Assembly: GCA_000181795.3 (NCBI GenBank)
Contig: CM012953.1
Coordinates: forward strand, 8,204,893-8,268,892
Direction of reading: 5' to 3'
Source of the DNA: Trichinella spiralis
Taxonomy: Eukaryota > Nematoda > Enoplea > Trichinellida > Trichinellidae
DNA: 64,000 bases
Shown: piece by piece, positions 51,018 through 61,963 of the stretch
Layout of the letters: every line of letters begins with the position of its first letter
Position numbering within the stretch: position 1 is the stretch's first letter
Translations under genes and position numbers: made by a program
Notes under the pieces: model-generated
Seen by the model: the letters and a program-made list of their open reading frames with translations, nothing else
What the model was told of the DNA's origin: nothing
Databases searched by the model: none

Positions 51018-51707
51018 CTACTCGTTTAGGTTGCAAACGTATTTCTTCATGAATAAAGCAGCTTCGTAAGGTGGAGGTGGAGCTTCGGGATAATCAGACG
51101 AAGGCTTCTCCACAGATTGCTGTTGGTGACGGTGACCATGAGAAGCAGTGAACAGTGGTTCGGGGCGATGTTGACTGCTTGTTCCTCTCCGTTGCTTGTA
51201 ACGACTGGCACGTGGCAGGAAGGACATCTCAGACTGACCGCCGTTTAATTGACATTCCAAATTTCCCTGTCTTCCAGCCGTTACGTTGCCTATTTGAGTG
51301 TTTCGTTTTGAACGACAAAATTTACGCAACCAGCATATAAAAACGAACGTAACAAACACAACAATAAGAACTATGATGCAATAAAACAGACTCCACCAAA
51401 CCGAGTACTCACAAAACTGTCCAGTGTACCAAGCTGACGAACAATTGCATGAGCCAAATTCGTTTGCTATTCCCCCGTTTTCACACATAAGAGTTTCACA
51501 ATGACGGCCGGTGTAGTGCTTCGCATCCGGACAAACACAAGTCTCATTCGGGCGTTTGATACCACCGTTTACACATTTAATATGCTGACAATAATTACCA
51601 GTGAACAACTTTGGACAAGAGCACTTCAAATTAAACGTTTTACTACCACCGTTCTGACAATCCCGAAGTGCATCGCCCATCAAAACAATCAAATTGAGCC
51701 ATTCCAT
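51018..51707 (-). CDS. EGF-repeat single-pass membrane protein with PPPY tail
   Basis: A single-exon frame of 229 residues. After a short, weak signal peptide (MEWLNLIVLMGDALRDC) come three EGF-like units with the C-x-N-G-G signature (CQNGGSK...CSCPKLFTGNYC; CVNGGIK...CVCPDAKHYTGRHC; CENGGIA...CNCSSAWYTGQFC). A membrane helix of about 22 residues follows (about 108-130). A basic cytoplasmic tail of about 95 residues then ends near PEAPPPPYEAALF. PPPY fits the PPxY motif bound by WW domains of NEDD4-type ubiquitin ligases. A minus-strand donor/acceptor pair just upstream (about 51763 to 51725) suggests a 5' UTR intron. No named orthologue is recognised. It is G+C-richer than its flanks and lies 313 bp from the divergent PEN-2 gene. 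Confidence 0.75.
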   Translation of the reverse strand: MEWLNLIVLMGDALRDCQNGGSKTFNLKCSCPKLFTGNYCQHIKCVNGGIKRPNETCVCPDAKHYTGRHCETLMCENGGIANEFGSCNCSSAWYTGQFCEYSVWWSLFYCIIVLIVVFVTFVFICWLRKFCRSKRNTQIGNVTAGRQGNLECQLNGGQSEMSFLPRASRYKQRRGTSSQHRPEPLFTASHGHRHQQQSVEKPSSDYPEAPPPPYEAALFMKKYVCNLNE

Positions 51708-52020
51708 GTTCAGACTTTCTACTGTACAATATCAATTGCACAGCTAATAAGTGCCCAGTCTTAACCTGTAGACTATTAAACAATTTCCAACGGCATGCCA
51801 ACAACAACTAGGTCAGTAAAACTGTGCACCAAATAAAATCAATCTATTTTACAGAAGAATTGATAAGCAAGTTTTATCGTTACAGTTGTAAATGCTTCAT
51901 TTACTGTAATTTTATTTGAAGCCTTCTACTTGCTGAAAGTTGACTTTTGTAAATAGTTACCATTTTCATAACTATGCGTTAGTTTATCTTTGTGAACAAT
52001 AAAAATAAGAGTTAGCTGAT
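51708..52020. promoter_or_regulatory. Head-to-head gap between EGF-repeat gene and PEN-2
   Basis: 313 bp containing a probable 5' UTR intron of the minus-strand gene and the PEN-2 promoter. No diagnostic elements are visible; inferred from gene order. Confidence 0.35.
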
Positions 52021-53430
52021 ATGAATTTGGAGAAAATCAGCGACAAGGATAAGCTACGTCTTTGCCGAATATATTTTTATGGTAATAATTGGATTTTAAA
52101 GTTTTCATTTAAGCAAACGGTATTTTTACAAATCTGATAAGTAATATTTTGATGCGATGAAGAAACCAGTAAGTACAATCTTAAACATGCTGCGCATCAG
52201 TTTGCTTAGTTATTTTCTACTAGAACCATGCGTCCATGCGTTAAATCTTAAAGTTTTCTTTTAATTTATGCATTAATTTTGTTTGTAATCAAAAATAGCT
52301 GTAGCCTGTTATTGAACTAAATTCATTATATTGCATTTTTTGCATTCACATTTCATTTGTTGTTTGTAAAGTTAAATAAATCACAGCACTGTATTTCAGG
52401 CGGGTTTGGTATGTTGCCATTGTTATGGATCGTCAATTCGATGTGGTTTTTCTATCAAGCTTTTTTGCGTAAACCACATTTTGAAGAACAACGTGAAATC
52501 AAAAGATGTACGTAACACCTATCGCATCGCTTAACAGACGATTTCACATGAACTAAACATCTCAGCAAATTTACATCCGCTTTATTGATAAGAATTTTTC
52601 GCACTGAATAGTTGCTATGAGAAATGCTACCAGTATGCTATTTTTCATTTATTTTTATTATTCTGCCTTTTTTAATATAACTAGTAAATTAGTTGTTATT
52701 TATTTGAGCAGAAAATATGTGTAATATAACATTTTGAGTGGCTGTTTTCTTACGATTTATACGCATATGCAATGTGATTTACAAGGTTAAATATTTACCG
52801 TAGACGTATTCAATGCAGTTTATGACAAAATTTGCATTTTCTTAATTTTTAAATAGTAGTTTGAACTTATATTATTTTAGAAATTTCAAGAAAAATTCAA
52901 TTAGTGACTGCAAGTTTATGAAATGGGTTTTGTATGCTTTTACGATTAGAAGTCAATTGTAATATATAATCAATTCTAAACTTTATGAAAATTTATAATT
53001 ATAGATTTTCGATGTGATAATTTCTTTTACAAAGAAATTCGTATTTTAATGTAATAGTAGTTGGCATATGAAATTCAATCTTGTTATTAGATTATTCTGA
53101 TTATTTTATTTTTTAAATTTTGATTGATTTTCTTGAAATTTCTTTGTATTTTCATCACTGTTTGTTTGTTAATACTACACATATATAGAAAAATTCCGCA
53201 TTTTATTTGGCAGAAATTTGAAGTTGATTTATGGAGGCTGATTATTGTTATTATTTCATTATTAGTTATGATTATTTTTTTTTGTTTTAGATGTAATTTA
53301 TTCAATGATTGGCGCTGGCGTCTGGTTTATGTGCTTATTTGTCTGGATTTGGATTTATCAAATGAACCGAAGCTCGTGGGGTGCCTTAGGCGACTACATT
53401 TCCTTCGTATTGCCTTCTGGCGTCGAATGA
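52021..53430 (+). CDS. pen-2: Gamma-secretase subunit PEN-2
   Basis: Exons 52021-52081, 52400-52507 and 53291-53430 encode 102 residues (human PSENEN has 101). PEN-2 is the smallest gamma-secretase subunit; it triggers presenilin endoproteolysis and stabilises the complex that cleaves Notch and other type I proteins. The sequence follows the family throughout: N-terminal KLRLCRIYFYGGFGMLPLLW, IVNSMWFFYQAFL, the polar loop with EEQREIKRYV, the second hydrophobic stretch GAGVWFMCLFVWIWIY, and the signature WGALGDYISFVLPSGVE at the C-terminus. All splice sites are GT-AG in phase. The second intron is 783 bp and holds nothing recognisable. The REXO1-type gene starts 214 bp downstream on the same strand. 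Identity is secure. Confidence 0.95.
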
Positions 53431-53644
53431 CACATTTAATTTTGCATTTTATCTTTACCCAATTGCGTGTTTTTAATCACAGTATTAAATATATCAGTTA
53501 TGTTGTTCTGCTTCAATTAAGAACTGTTTATAATAATCAGCGATTATCTTGCTCTTACAAGAAGTGTTTTTTTATTTAATTGAGCATTTGAGAAGGTTTT
53601 TTTAGCTTATCATTAATTGAAAAATGATGGAAATTGGATAAAAA

Positions 53645-56600
53645 ATGTTTCCTTCGAACAATAGGTTCGGACAGTTTTCATGTCCATTCTTTTCAACCGG
53701 TGCTTGCAATAGGCCATATTGTTTTTTCTCGCATCAAGAATCTTCGAAAGGTATGACTTGATCATGTATTTGTCAATTCGAATTATTGCACAATTTTATA
53801 TGTGTTTATTGTGATTATTTTAGCTGTTCATAAAAAAACCAATTCTTCTGAAGTTAATAATAAATCAACAACGGCTTATTCGAATGATAATAATTGTTCT
53901 TCTTCTCCCTCTTCTGCTGCTCCAGCCGCAGCCGTTGCTGTTGCGTACACTCCAACTCCAATTGCGGAGTTGAAAAAACGAAAAGAAGACCGAGAAAAGC
54001 GTCGTAAAGCTCGACAATTGGAAAATGCCCAATCCTGTCCAACGCCGTGCAGTGTTGAAATTATTGATCTAACAAAATCCGAACCAACCTCATCGCCGGT
54101 ATCTTCTTCTTCCGCAGCCGAACAAGAGACATCCCCACCAGTTGCAGGGGAATTGGAAAAATGCCCCTCGTCCACGCCCAACTTGTTGATCGTCGAAGAA
54201 CAGCCAATTTCCCAGCTTAAAAGGCAAAAGCCTGAAGAGGTTGTTGAAATTTTGGACAATGCAGGCAATTTGTCCACGTCCACGCCGAAAAAGATTCGCA
54301 AAGTGGATCTGTTTGGTGAAGATTCCGACGACGACCGTCTTATTGCTTTCTGCGCTGTTGATGAAGATGAAGTTGAAAAACCCTCTGTTGACGAAACCAC
54401 CGATCAATTGTTTCAGTCGTTGTTGGTTGAAAAAGCGAAAAGCTATGCAAATGTGCCCAGCGTGGACGAAGATACGGTTCTGGAGTCGGCGTCAGTTGCT
54501 TATGAGAAGAGGAAAGTTGCTTTGGAAAAAGAAGCCAGCATGATTCAACAGAAATACAACACTTCGTCCAACATCCGCTGGTCAGCTTATAAAACTGGTC
54601 AGCTAGCTTCGACATCTCATCAGCCAGAACCAGTTGAAAAAGCCACTATTGTAAAGGTATGTGTATTCTCGATTATTTTACTGCGTATTTTGTGATGAAA
54701 TGGTCGATTTTTTTTCTCATTGCAGAATGATCCTGGTGCTATGTTTTCTACGTTGCCTGCCGATATTAAACCTGAAAAAACAACAACGCTTGAAAACAAC
54801 AGTATCAATGCAGAATTGGCAATCAAGCAGTTGAGATCTGTGAAAAAAGAAAACACCCAAAAGGTTTTAGTGGATTTCAGCTTTCCATGTGCACATAAAC
54901 TTGTTTATTTTTTTCTTCTTTCCAGCTTATCAAAAGACCGGTCATTGTACCTGGTAGCCATTTGAAAATTCCATTCACTGTGCGGCAAACTATTTTAAAT
55001 TATTTTATCGACGCATTTTTACAGCAGGGTGCAACGGAAGAACAAGCTTTGGAAAAGGTATGTCGTATGAAATTTGCCTGCATCATTTTGTTTTTCATTT
55101 GTAAAATAATTATATGTAAATAAATTTTCAGGCTCAAAAAGAGGAAGAATTTTTGTGCAGATCTTGTCAACACAAAATGACATACAACGTCGCGGCAATA
55201 CATCGATTGAAACGTATCAAAGATGGTCAGCTGAGCATTCGATCTGTTTCTTCCTATAGTGCTGTGGACTCGCAAGTTTTACTTGGTAGATCGCAGGATA
55301 ATGTTTTCCACTTTATATTATATGTTTATAAAAAATTTTTTCCCGCTTGAAGATTTGTTTTACAATAAGCTTGAACGGTTTGTGTTGAGCTTGGATGATC
55401 TTCAAGCACACGGCTTTCCGTTGCCAGATCCGACAAATTTTACCCGTGCATATTTTTCAAAAAAAGAAGTTGCGAAAACCTACCTCCCTGTTGATGGTGA
55501 AAAAGATTGTTTTTTTTCCTATTAGTGGAAATTTATGAAAAGTTATTATTTTAGATAAAAAGCGACAATGTGATCGTTGTGGTAAGAGCTTTTATTTGAC
55601 GCCTGACTGGATGTACCCGGATAGACAGGATCGATGTGTTTATCACTTTGGGAAAGCTTTCAATGTGCGATGTAAGAATATTTTATTAAATTTAAATTAT
55701 TTTGAAATGCAATATTTTTACGCTAACGTGAATTTTGTTAAAAAAATTTACTTCATCTATTCAAGCTTCGGGAAGTACTGATCTGCAGCACACGTGTTGC
55801 AAAGGTGATCTTCAATCTGATGGATGTTGTATGGCGAATTGTCATGTTACTCGTGTTAGTCCGGAATCGGAATTGAACAACTACATTCACACGGCTGGTT
55901 TTAAGCAGAAGAAGTAATTTATTATTATTATTATTATTATTGTTTTTTTTAAATTATTGCTGCATATTTGTATTTTATATAGAAAAAGCGTTTTTGCTTT
56001 GGATTGTGAAATGGTATATACCACAATTGGCAGCATGTTGGCAAGGGTGACCGTGGTGGATTGGAATTTGGAAACCGTTTACGAACGTTTAGTGAAACCT
56101 CCCGGCGCCCTGCTCGACTGTAACACACGTTTCAGTGGAATAACTGAACAAGAGCTGGCAAAGGCCGAATGGACGCTGGAAGATGTGCAGAAAGATTTGA
56201 GCGAAATTTTTTCACCAGATTCAATTTTAATTGGTCACAGCTTAGATTGTGATTTACGGGCACTGAAGGTAAATTTTTTTTATTTTCTGCTTTTTCTCAA
56301 CTATTGCATTCATTCATTTATTGCAGTTAATCCATATGAAAGTTGTCGATACATCCGTTGTATTTCCGCATCGTCGTGGTTTGCCTTACAAAAGGGCGCT
56401 GAAAAGTTTAGCAATGGAATATTTGAAAAAAATTATTCAAGAAAACGGTGATCATAATTTGAAATTTTTTTTCTCGCGACCAAATCAACGTTTTGCCACT
56501 TTTACAACTTTTTAAATATTGAGAATAAATAGTTCTAGCACGCTTTTATGCAATATTCATTTTGGTATTTTATAAAATTTATTATTAATTTTTTAAATTG

Positions 56601-56723
56601 TTTGTCAAATTTCATTTTACAACCTTCTAATGAATAAATTGTTTTACAGTCGGAGGACACGATAGTAAAGAAGATGCGTCTGCTTGTATGGAACTGATGA
56701 AGTGTAAAGTCGGACGATATTGA
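53645..56723 (+). CDS. rexo-1: REXO1-type RNA 3'-5' exonuclease (DEDDh)
   Basis: Exons 53645-53750, 53824-54656, 54726-54863, 54926-55057, 55132-55285, 55353-55496, 55555-55671, 55766-55913, 55983-56268, 56327-56447 and 56650-56723 give about 750 residues. A CCCH zinc finger opens the protein ([18 protein letters not shown]), followed by a Ser/Pro/Glu-rich low-complexity region with a [15 protein letters not shown] basic patch. The conserved REXO1 middle has QLEDL-like and Cys-rich parts ([28 protein letters not shown]). The exonuclease domain (about 560-745) carries [10 protein letters not shown] (Asp, Glu), [13 protein letters not shown] (Asp) and GGHDSKEDA (His, Asp), so all DEDDh residues are present. 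Family members trim RNA 3' ends; human REXO1 also binds Elongin A. It is probably nuclear. A 5' neighbour, PEN-2, lies 214 bp away. Confidence 0.92.
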
Positions 56724-57322
56724 AAATTGGAATGAAGATAGATTTTCATAATCAACCAAGACAAACTGTTTTTATTGATCTCTCACATTACGTTTACGTT
56801 GCATCTTTATCTTAATTAAAAGTTTGTTTTGTTATTATTGCTGTTAATTTTTCGTAGATTTTATTTAAATTTTACTTTTTCCTCATGCTTTGAGGAAGAA
56901 TTTAAATTTTTTATGTTTTATAAAGGAGTAATAAATTAAAAGTAATTTCTTTTCGATTTTTTTCTGATGTGTATGACATTTATTTGCGAAACTGAAAATT
57001 TTTTCTGTTTTTCGTGCAATTTTTACAAATGTTATAAGATTGTCATTTATGTTGTTTTTTCAAAAATATTTTCATCATTTTTCATTTATTTTCATAAAAA
57101 TAAATGAAATTTATGAAATGTTCGCAACTAGTTTTTTAATTCTAAATTGTATAGTATTCTTTTGCTGCATTGTAGGCTGAATATAATTTTCAGGATATAT
57201 ATATTTACAGTATGAAGTGATACGTCATCTTCGGTAAAGAAAGAAACGATGTGCCTTAGGTCGGTAGTTGCCCTTGTGAAGAAGTGTTCCGGTTGAATTT
57301 GTAAATTAGAATACTGGTGAAA
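56724..57322. other. REXO1 3' flank
   Basis: AT-rich, with AATAAA at 56930-56935 as candidate poly(A) signal. From about 57254 a short 15-codon upstream frame (starting MCLRSVVALVKKC) precedes the mini-exon array; it may be a uORF of that transcript. Confidence 0.45.
56930..56935 (+). terminator. Candidate REXO1 poly(A) signal
   Basis: AATAAA about 207 bp after the REXO1-type stop codon. Confidence 0.45.
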
Positions 57323-57634
57323 ATGGACTTTCGGTAAGTTATTTTGCTTGTGATAATCATTACGATTATGTAAAGTATCTGTTTATTTTCATGTTTAACT
57401 GATTGATAATGTTTTCTGTGATCATTCTTATAAATTTCATAATTATTTTTAAATGGTACTTGAAATTTATATTTAATTACGCTTTTGCAGATATTTCACG
57501 TTTATTTTTGACTGTTTTTAAACATAATTCGCAGCCAGCTTCAGGACATTTTAATGTGTTCTGACGTTAATTTCTGCGATAAATTATTGCACTTTAGCAG
57601 TTCACTTGTACTTTACGTTCAAGTTAATTTTTGA
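57323..57634 (+). CDS. Mini-gene copy 1: possible 36-residue spliced peptide
   Basis: A tiny ATG exon (57323-57333, MDF then two bases) ends at a strong GTAAGT donor. An acceptor at 57534 (ATTCGCAG) opens exon 2 (57535-57634). Joined they read MDFRQLQDILMCSDVNFCDK, LLHFSSSLVLYVQVNF, stop. Exon 2 is clearly related to the segments at 57958 and 58225. No known family. Substitutions between copies 1 and 2 are not concentrated at third codon positions, so protein-level selection is not shown; the transcript may be non-coding. Confidence 0.25.
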
Positions 57635-57776
57635 AGTCTACATTTTCATGAAACTGAAAGTAATTGTTAACTAAGACATATTTATATTTATGTGTGCGTG
57701 TGTCAATATATTGCATTTTCAGTATCTAATTTGTTGATATTTTTCAGTTCTGTCTTACACTGTTGAATTCTGGAAA

Positions 57777-58093
57777 ATGTTTGACAGAATACAGTAAGTT
57801 TTGTTTTTTTTATTTCGGCTGCTTTTCCCTTCCTAATTGATTTGTACGATGTTATTGGTTCTAATGGTAAAAAGATTTTTTTGCAAATTTGGTGTTTGTT
57901 GCTTTCTTTTTTCGTTTCACATTTTATTTTCTTTATTCTTATTTATACTATTCGCAGCCAGCTTCACAGCATTCTGTTCTGTTGTGACGTTACTTTCTGC
58001 GATAAAATATTGTACTTTAGCAACGAGCTTGTACTTTACGTCCAAGCGTTACTTTTAAAGGCCACATTTTATGAAAAAATATATTTATTTTGA
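57777..58093 (+). CDS. Mini-gene copy 2: possible 50-residue spliced peptide
   Basis: An ATG at 57777 in a segment with an acceptor at 57747 and a GTAAGT donor at 57794 gives MFDRIH. Exon 2 starts after ATTCGCAG at 57957 and runs to 58093 (QLHSILFCCDVTFCDKILYF, SNELVLYVQALLLKATF and on). Phase is the same as in copy 1 (2, then 1 base). About 423 bp lie between the exon-2 starts of copies 1 and 2. Function is unknown. Confidence 0.25.
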
Positions 58094-58224
58094 AAATTGT
58101 CTACATGTTTGATATTATGGTTGTTTAATTTTAGCTTTTTCGCGTTGTGCAACCGCTGAAAGTTGTCGTAGAGTTGTAAGTAATTTTCATTTTTGTGAAG
58201 AAGTTAAAAGAACTATTGTCGCAG

Positions 58225-58374
58225 CTCTGCTTCATGGTGACTTTCAACTGTGATGCTGTTTCCTGCGAAATAACAATACGCTTTGCCAGCCTGCGAGTTC
58301 TTTTACGAGCAGTTCTAATTAAGCTTACAAATATTGAATTTCATAGAGCTTTAAAGTTAAATTTAACGTTTTAA
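58225..58374 (+). repeat. Mini-gene copy 3: diverged exon-2 relative
   Basis: After GTCGCAG at 58224 a 50-codon open segment aligns with copy 2 (NCDAVSCEITIRFASLRVLL against CCDVTFCDKILYFSNELVLY). Its upstream partner (about 58134-58177) has a GTAAGT donor and an open phase-0 frame but no ATG. It is the most diverged copy and may be a relic. Confidence 0.4.
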
Positions 58375-59015
58375 TTAATACAGTTTTTTATTTTCGTGTT
58401 AAATTTTTTGAAGAAGTTTTTCAATAAGAAATTGTTTCAGAAATTTCAGAGATCGGTTCAAGAAAATTCAATGTGCATTATGTGGATAGCGGTTGCGTAA
58501 TTACTCAAGTATTATATCACCTCTACAGTATATCGGAACGCAGGGTACATGCTATATATAATATGTTTGAACAGAACAGTTACAGTGTGGTTTGATCATT
58601 TCAACACCGAGAACCAGAACTGATGATGCACAATTCTTTTATTCAAAGAACTTGGACCAACTGTTGCATGTTTTCAGCAATGTCGACCGTTGTTGATTTA
58701 TTTTACAATAAAAACTGTTTGCGGTGTTGAATGTGCAATTTCAAATAGCAGATTTAATTGTTTAATAACTGATAAAGTAAAAGCTGGTACGGTTGTATGA
58801 AATGAATGTACAGTATGAAAATGAAAATGAAGTTCATGTAGTGTTTTTCAAACGTAAGCGTCATTAGTAAGAACATAACATGTTGCTTCTCGTGATGATG
58901 AAGGTGGAAGCGATGGCAGCTGCTACTTTGCGACGGCAGAGTTTGTTTGTGCCAAGCTGAAAGCTTCAGTTTGGAGAAAAAGTTTAGTGTTTAGTTCGAG
59001 TACGTTTTAGACGGG
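58375..59015. other. Upstream region of intronless TM gene
   Basis: AT-rich, becoming more balanced from about 58890. No exon is recognised. It likely contains the promoter and 5' UTR of the following gene. Confidence 0.45.
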
Positions 59016-60068
59016 ATGTTGTTTCGCGCAATATTGTCGGCGATTTTAATTTTTTTCACAATATTCACGCTGGTCAGCGCGCTGGACAGCCGTGATGCGG
59101 TCGAACTGTTGGACAAGTGTCGAGAGTTGTTGAATGAGAAGCAGGCGAATTGGAAGGTGAAAATTTTTCGGCGTCAACTGTTCCGCCTGTGCAGCTTGGC
59201 TGAACGTTACGTTGACGACAGTTTGATAGTGTTATTTTGCGGGAACGCGAAACGATATCCAATCTGTCAGCAGGTCGATTTGCAGCTGAAAGCTGAGCTG
59301 AAGAAGAGGCCGGCTCCGCTTCGTCCGGCTTACATCATGACGGACAATTTCGCCTTTGCCGACGACTTGCACGTGAGGCATTTTCCGGCTCTGACTTACA
59401 CCGTCGCCGGACGCTTGTTCCACTACACCGGCAAATGGAACAAGGAGGAAATAAGCCGTTGGATTCGACAGATGGGAGCCGGCGTGGCCAGGTCGGTCGA
59501 CTACAGCAATTTCAATCAGCTGCTGAATAAGAACGTGGCCGTGATGATTTTGCTGTACAAGCAGGAAAATGCCAAATGCGCCCGCTTTGCCGGACGTTGG
59601 TGGGATCGTCTGGCGAAGAGTGCTTCCGACTACAAGCAGACCGAATTTGTCAAGCTTGAATGTTCCGGTGTGAACGGTTTCTTTGCAGCGGAGCGTTTGC
59701 AGATGACCATCACCGACGACAATTGTCCAACGCTGTTGATGCTTTACAATGATAAATTGAAGCTGTTCTCAGCCGACTTGAGCGAACCGGGTGTCGCGAC
59801 CTCAGTTCGCCATTTTCTGCTCAATCAACGTCATCTGGCCGACGGATGGCGTCCACTTGGAGACGAACCCACAGATCTTGAGTACATTGAGTTCGACATG
59901 CAAAGGCGTCTCGATTCCAGGATGAATCGTCCAGTGCACATTGTCACCGGCTTCACTGGTGGATTTGGGGTGATCGTTCTAGCGGTCAGCATTTTCTGGG
60001 GTCTCAAAGGTTCCGCATTCATCAGTGAATTAAAAGCGTTGCGCACGGCTACAGTTGACTCTCGTTGA
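59016..60068 (+). CDS. Intronless ER-type membrane protein with degenerate thioredoxin fold
   Basis: A single frame of 350 residues from a true ATG. A signal peptide (MLFRAILSAILIFFTIFTLV, SA) is followed by a Cys-containing helical segment, a first thioredoxin-like unit (about 85-150, with FPALTYTVAGRLFHYTGKW as in PDI-family domains) and a second (about 165-270, VAVMILLYKQENAKCARFAG, RWWDRLAK). A C-terminal membrane helix (about 312-335, VTGFTGGFGVIVLAVSIFWG) and short tail end it. The layout is TMX3/PDI-like, but the active-site CxxC is replaced by NAKC, so disulfide exchange is unlikely; a chaperone or adaptor role in the ER is inferred. It is intronless and G+C-rich in an intron-rich, AT-rich neighbourhood. 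Exact orthology is not clear. A poly(A) signal lies at 60415-60420. Confidence 0.7.
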   Translation: MLFRAILSAILIFFTIFTLVSALDSRDAVELLDKCRELLNEKQANWKVKIFRRQLFRLCSLAERYVDDSLIVLFCGNAKRYPICQQVDLQLKAELKKRPAPLRPAYIMTDNFAFADDLHVRHFPALTYTVAGRLFHYTGKWNKEEISRWIRQMGAGVARSVDYSNFNQLLNKNVAVMILLYKQENAKCARFAGRWWDRLAKSASDYKQTEFVKLECSGVNGFFAAERLQMTITDDNCPTLLMLYNDKLKLFSADLSEPGVATSVRHFLLNQRHLADGWRPLGDEPTDLEYIEFDMQRRLDSRMNRPVHIVTGFTGGFGVIVLAVSIFWGLKGSAFISELKALRTATVDSR

Positions 60069-61963
60069 AAATTATTTTCCGAACTGTTTCTTCAAAATGG
60101 TTTCTCCCACTCAACACAAGCGGAGGTAAAAGTACAACTTCAAATTGCAGTTGTTATTTTTAATGAATAATTTTACTGATAAAAGTATACGTGACACAGC
60201 ACTTTGTGGAAGCGTCAAAAATGAAATTTAATCTCTGATCATCATCAGTCGATACCTTTATGCATCTGTTATTCCTTTGCTTTTTGTTATTTGAAAAATG
60301 CATTTCTCACATTCGTTTTTCTGACTGCCTTCACCAAATTTACACATTTTGATGTTTTTTCTTTCTTTTTTTAGTATATTTTTCCCAACTCTACAATATA
60401 GTAATGCTTAAACCAATAAATGATTTATTTTGAAATTTTCATTTCAACAACATAATTGGTACATTTGTTTTGCAATAATGATGTTGAAAATCGTTTCAAA
60501 CTTGTGAATGTGAAAAGTTGTTAATTTTGTTCCAGTTGTGCTTATCTCTGGCAATATCGTTTAAGTAAACGTTTTGTAATAGTCAATATTAAAACTTCAA
60601 CCCAGCACGTCAGTTGTGGTTACAATATCCATTAGCTGAACATTATCATTGTTAACTAAATTAAAAACTGAAAATGATGCATATGATGGTTCGCGGTTTT
60701 CAAAATTCAATTTATGAGTAACTTTGGAAGGTGAAAAGACAATCTCATTTAAACTCTTATTCTATTTGTTACATTGTTTGAATTTGAATTTGCAGTGTAA
60801 GTGCATAAATGATTTTTGCAGTTGTTGAGTTTTCTTTACAATACACTTTTTGCAATATTTCATGAATAGAATTAAATTTAAATGAAGTGTGTTTGCAAGT
60901 AATACTAAAATGAAAATCAAGTATGAATAATCACATAACATTTACTGCAGTTGTAATTTGTGTGACTGTGTTGCGTGTAGCGGAATGAAATTTTTCAATA
61001 GTATGTTTTATAATTCCCAATAGTAAACCATTTTGAAATGTTAAAAAAATGTAATGTTATTTTGGTAAGACAGTTTCCAAACGAGCAGTTCATTCAGAAA
61101 CAAGCATGAGGCGAAAAATTCGAGCCTAAACCAAATTTTTTCTCTTTCACCTTTAAAATATGCCAGAAAGTGGCAGATGAGCAGCTGCACTTCATAGATG
61201 TGTCATACGGATGATTCGAATGCAAAGAAAGAGTTAACGATTGTGTCAGCAACTGAAAATTTATGGAAAATCAGTTTTTACCCTGCGAGAGTATTACAAA
61301 TGTTAGCAATGGAGAGATGATTCATTGAGGAAAAACGGCTCTTATATTTTTTTAAGGCTAATAATTCTTTATCCGTTTAGAAATGCACTGCATTGAATGT
61401 TATCTGACTTTGGCTTATCGGCTTTAAGATTATCTACTGCACACAAATTTGCACAAATGCAGTGGTAAGCCAACAGCTGGTCGCTGATTTTCAGTGATGA
61501 TGTATTGTTGAGTCTAATTGAAATTAAGAGATGCATTAGTGTCTGCGGTGCATCATTCAAAATGTTATCCTATTCAGAATCTGAGTTTCAGTAATTACGT
61601 CACATTATAAAAGATACAGCGCTGAAATCGACGGGTGCGTTTCAGCCTTCAATTTGCATAATATGCAAAGTATACAAATTCACAAAGATATGTCCAACCT
61701 GTTGCTCCACGACTGCCTAAACTGCGGCTCAAATTTGCTTTCTTTATTCTAACAAGTGGTGGTGGTCATTCTTGTAAAATTTATTGTGAATTTAACTAAA
61801 ACTTTTACATGTATATTTCTAACACTGAGGATTGTAAATACACTCAGGAAATTTAAAGCAAAATAGATGGATATAAAATTAATGAATGATTTGGAAAATA
61901 AAATTGGTATAACAAGGAAACGAAATTTTAAACAATGCAGATTACGTAGATCAGATTTATGCT
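60069..61963. other. AT-rich gap before the retrotransposon
   Basis: Contains AATAAA at 60415-60420 for the preceding gene. A short minus-strand frame near 61369-61560 has no splice support or resemblance. No RNA gene is recognised. Confidence 0.55.

Noticed and set aside
50809-51036. 75-residue minus-strand frame overlapping the EGF gene 3' end
   Set aside because: Starts within or next to the real stop region with no splice support; AT-rich chance frame.
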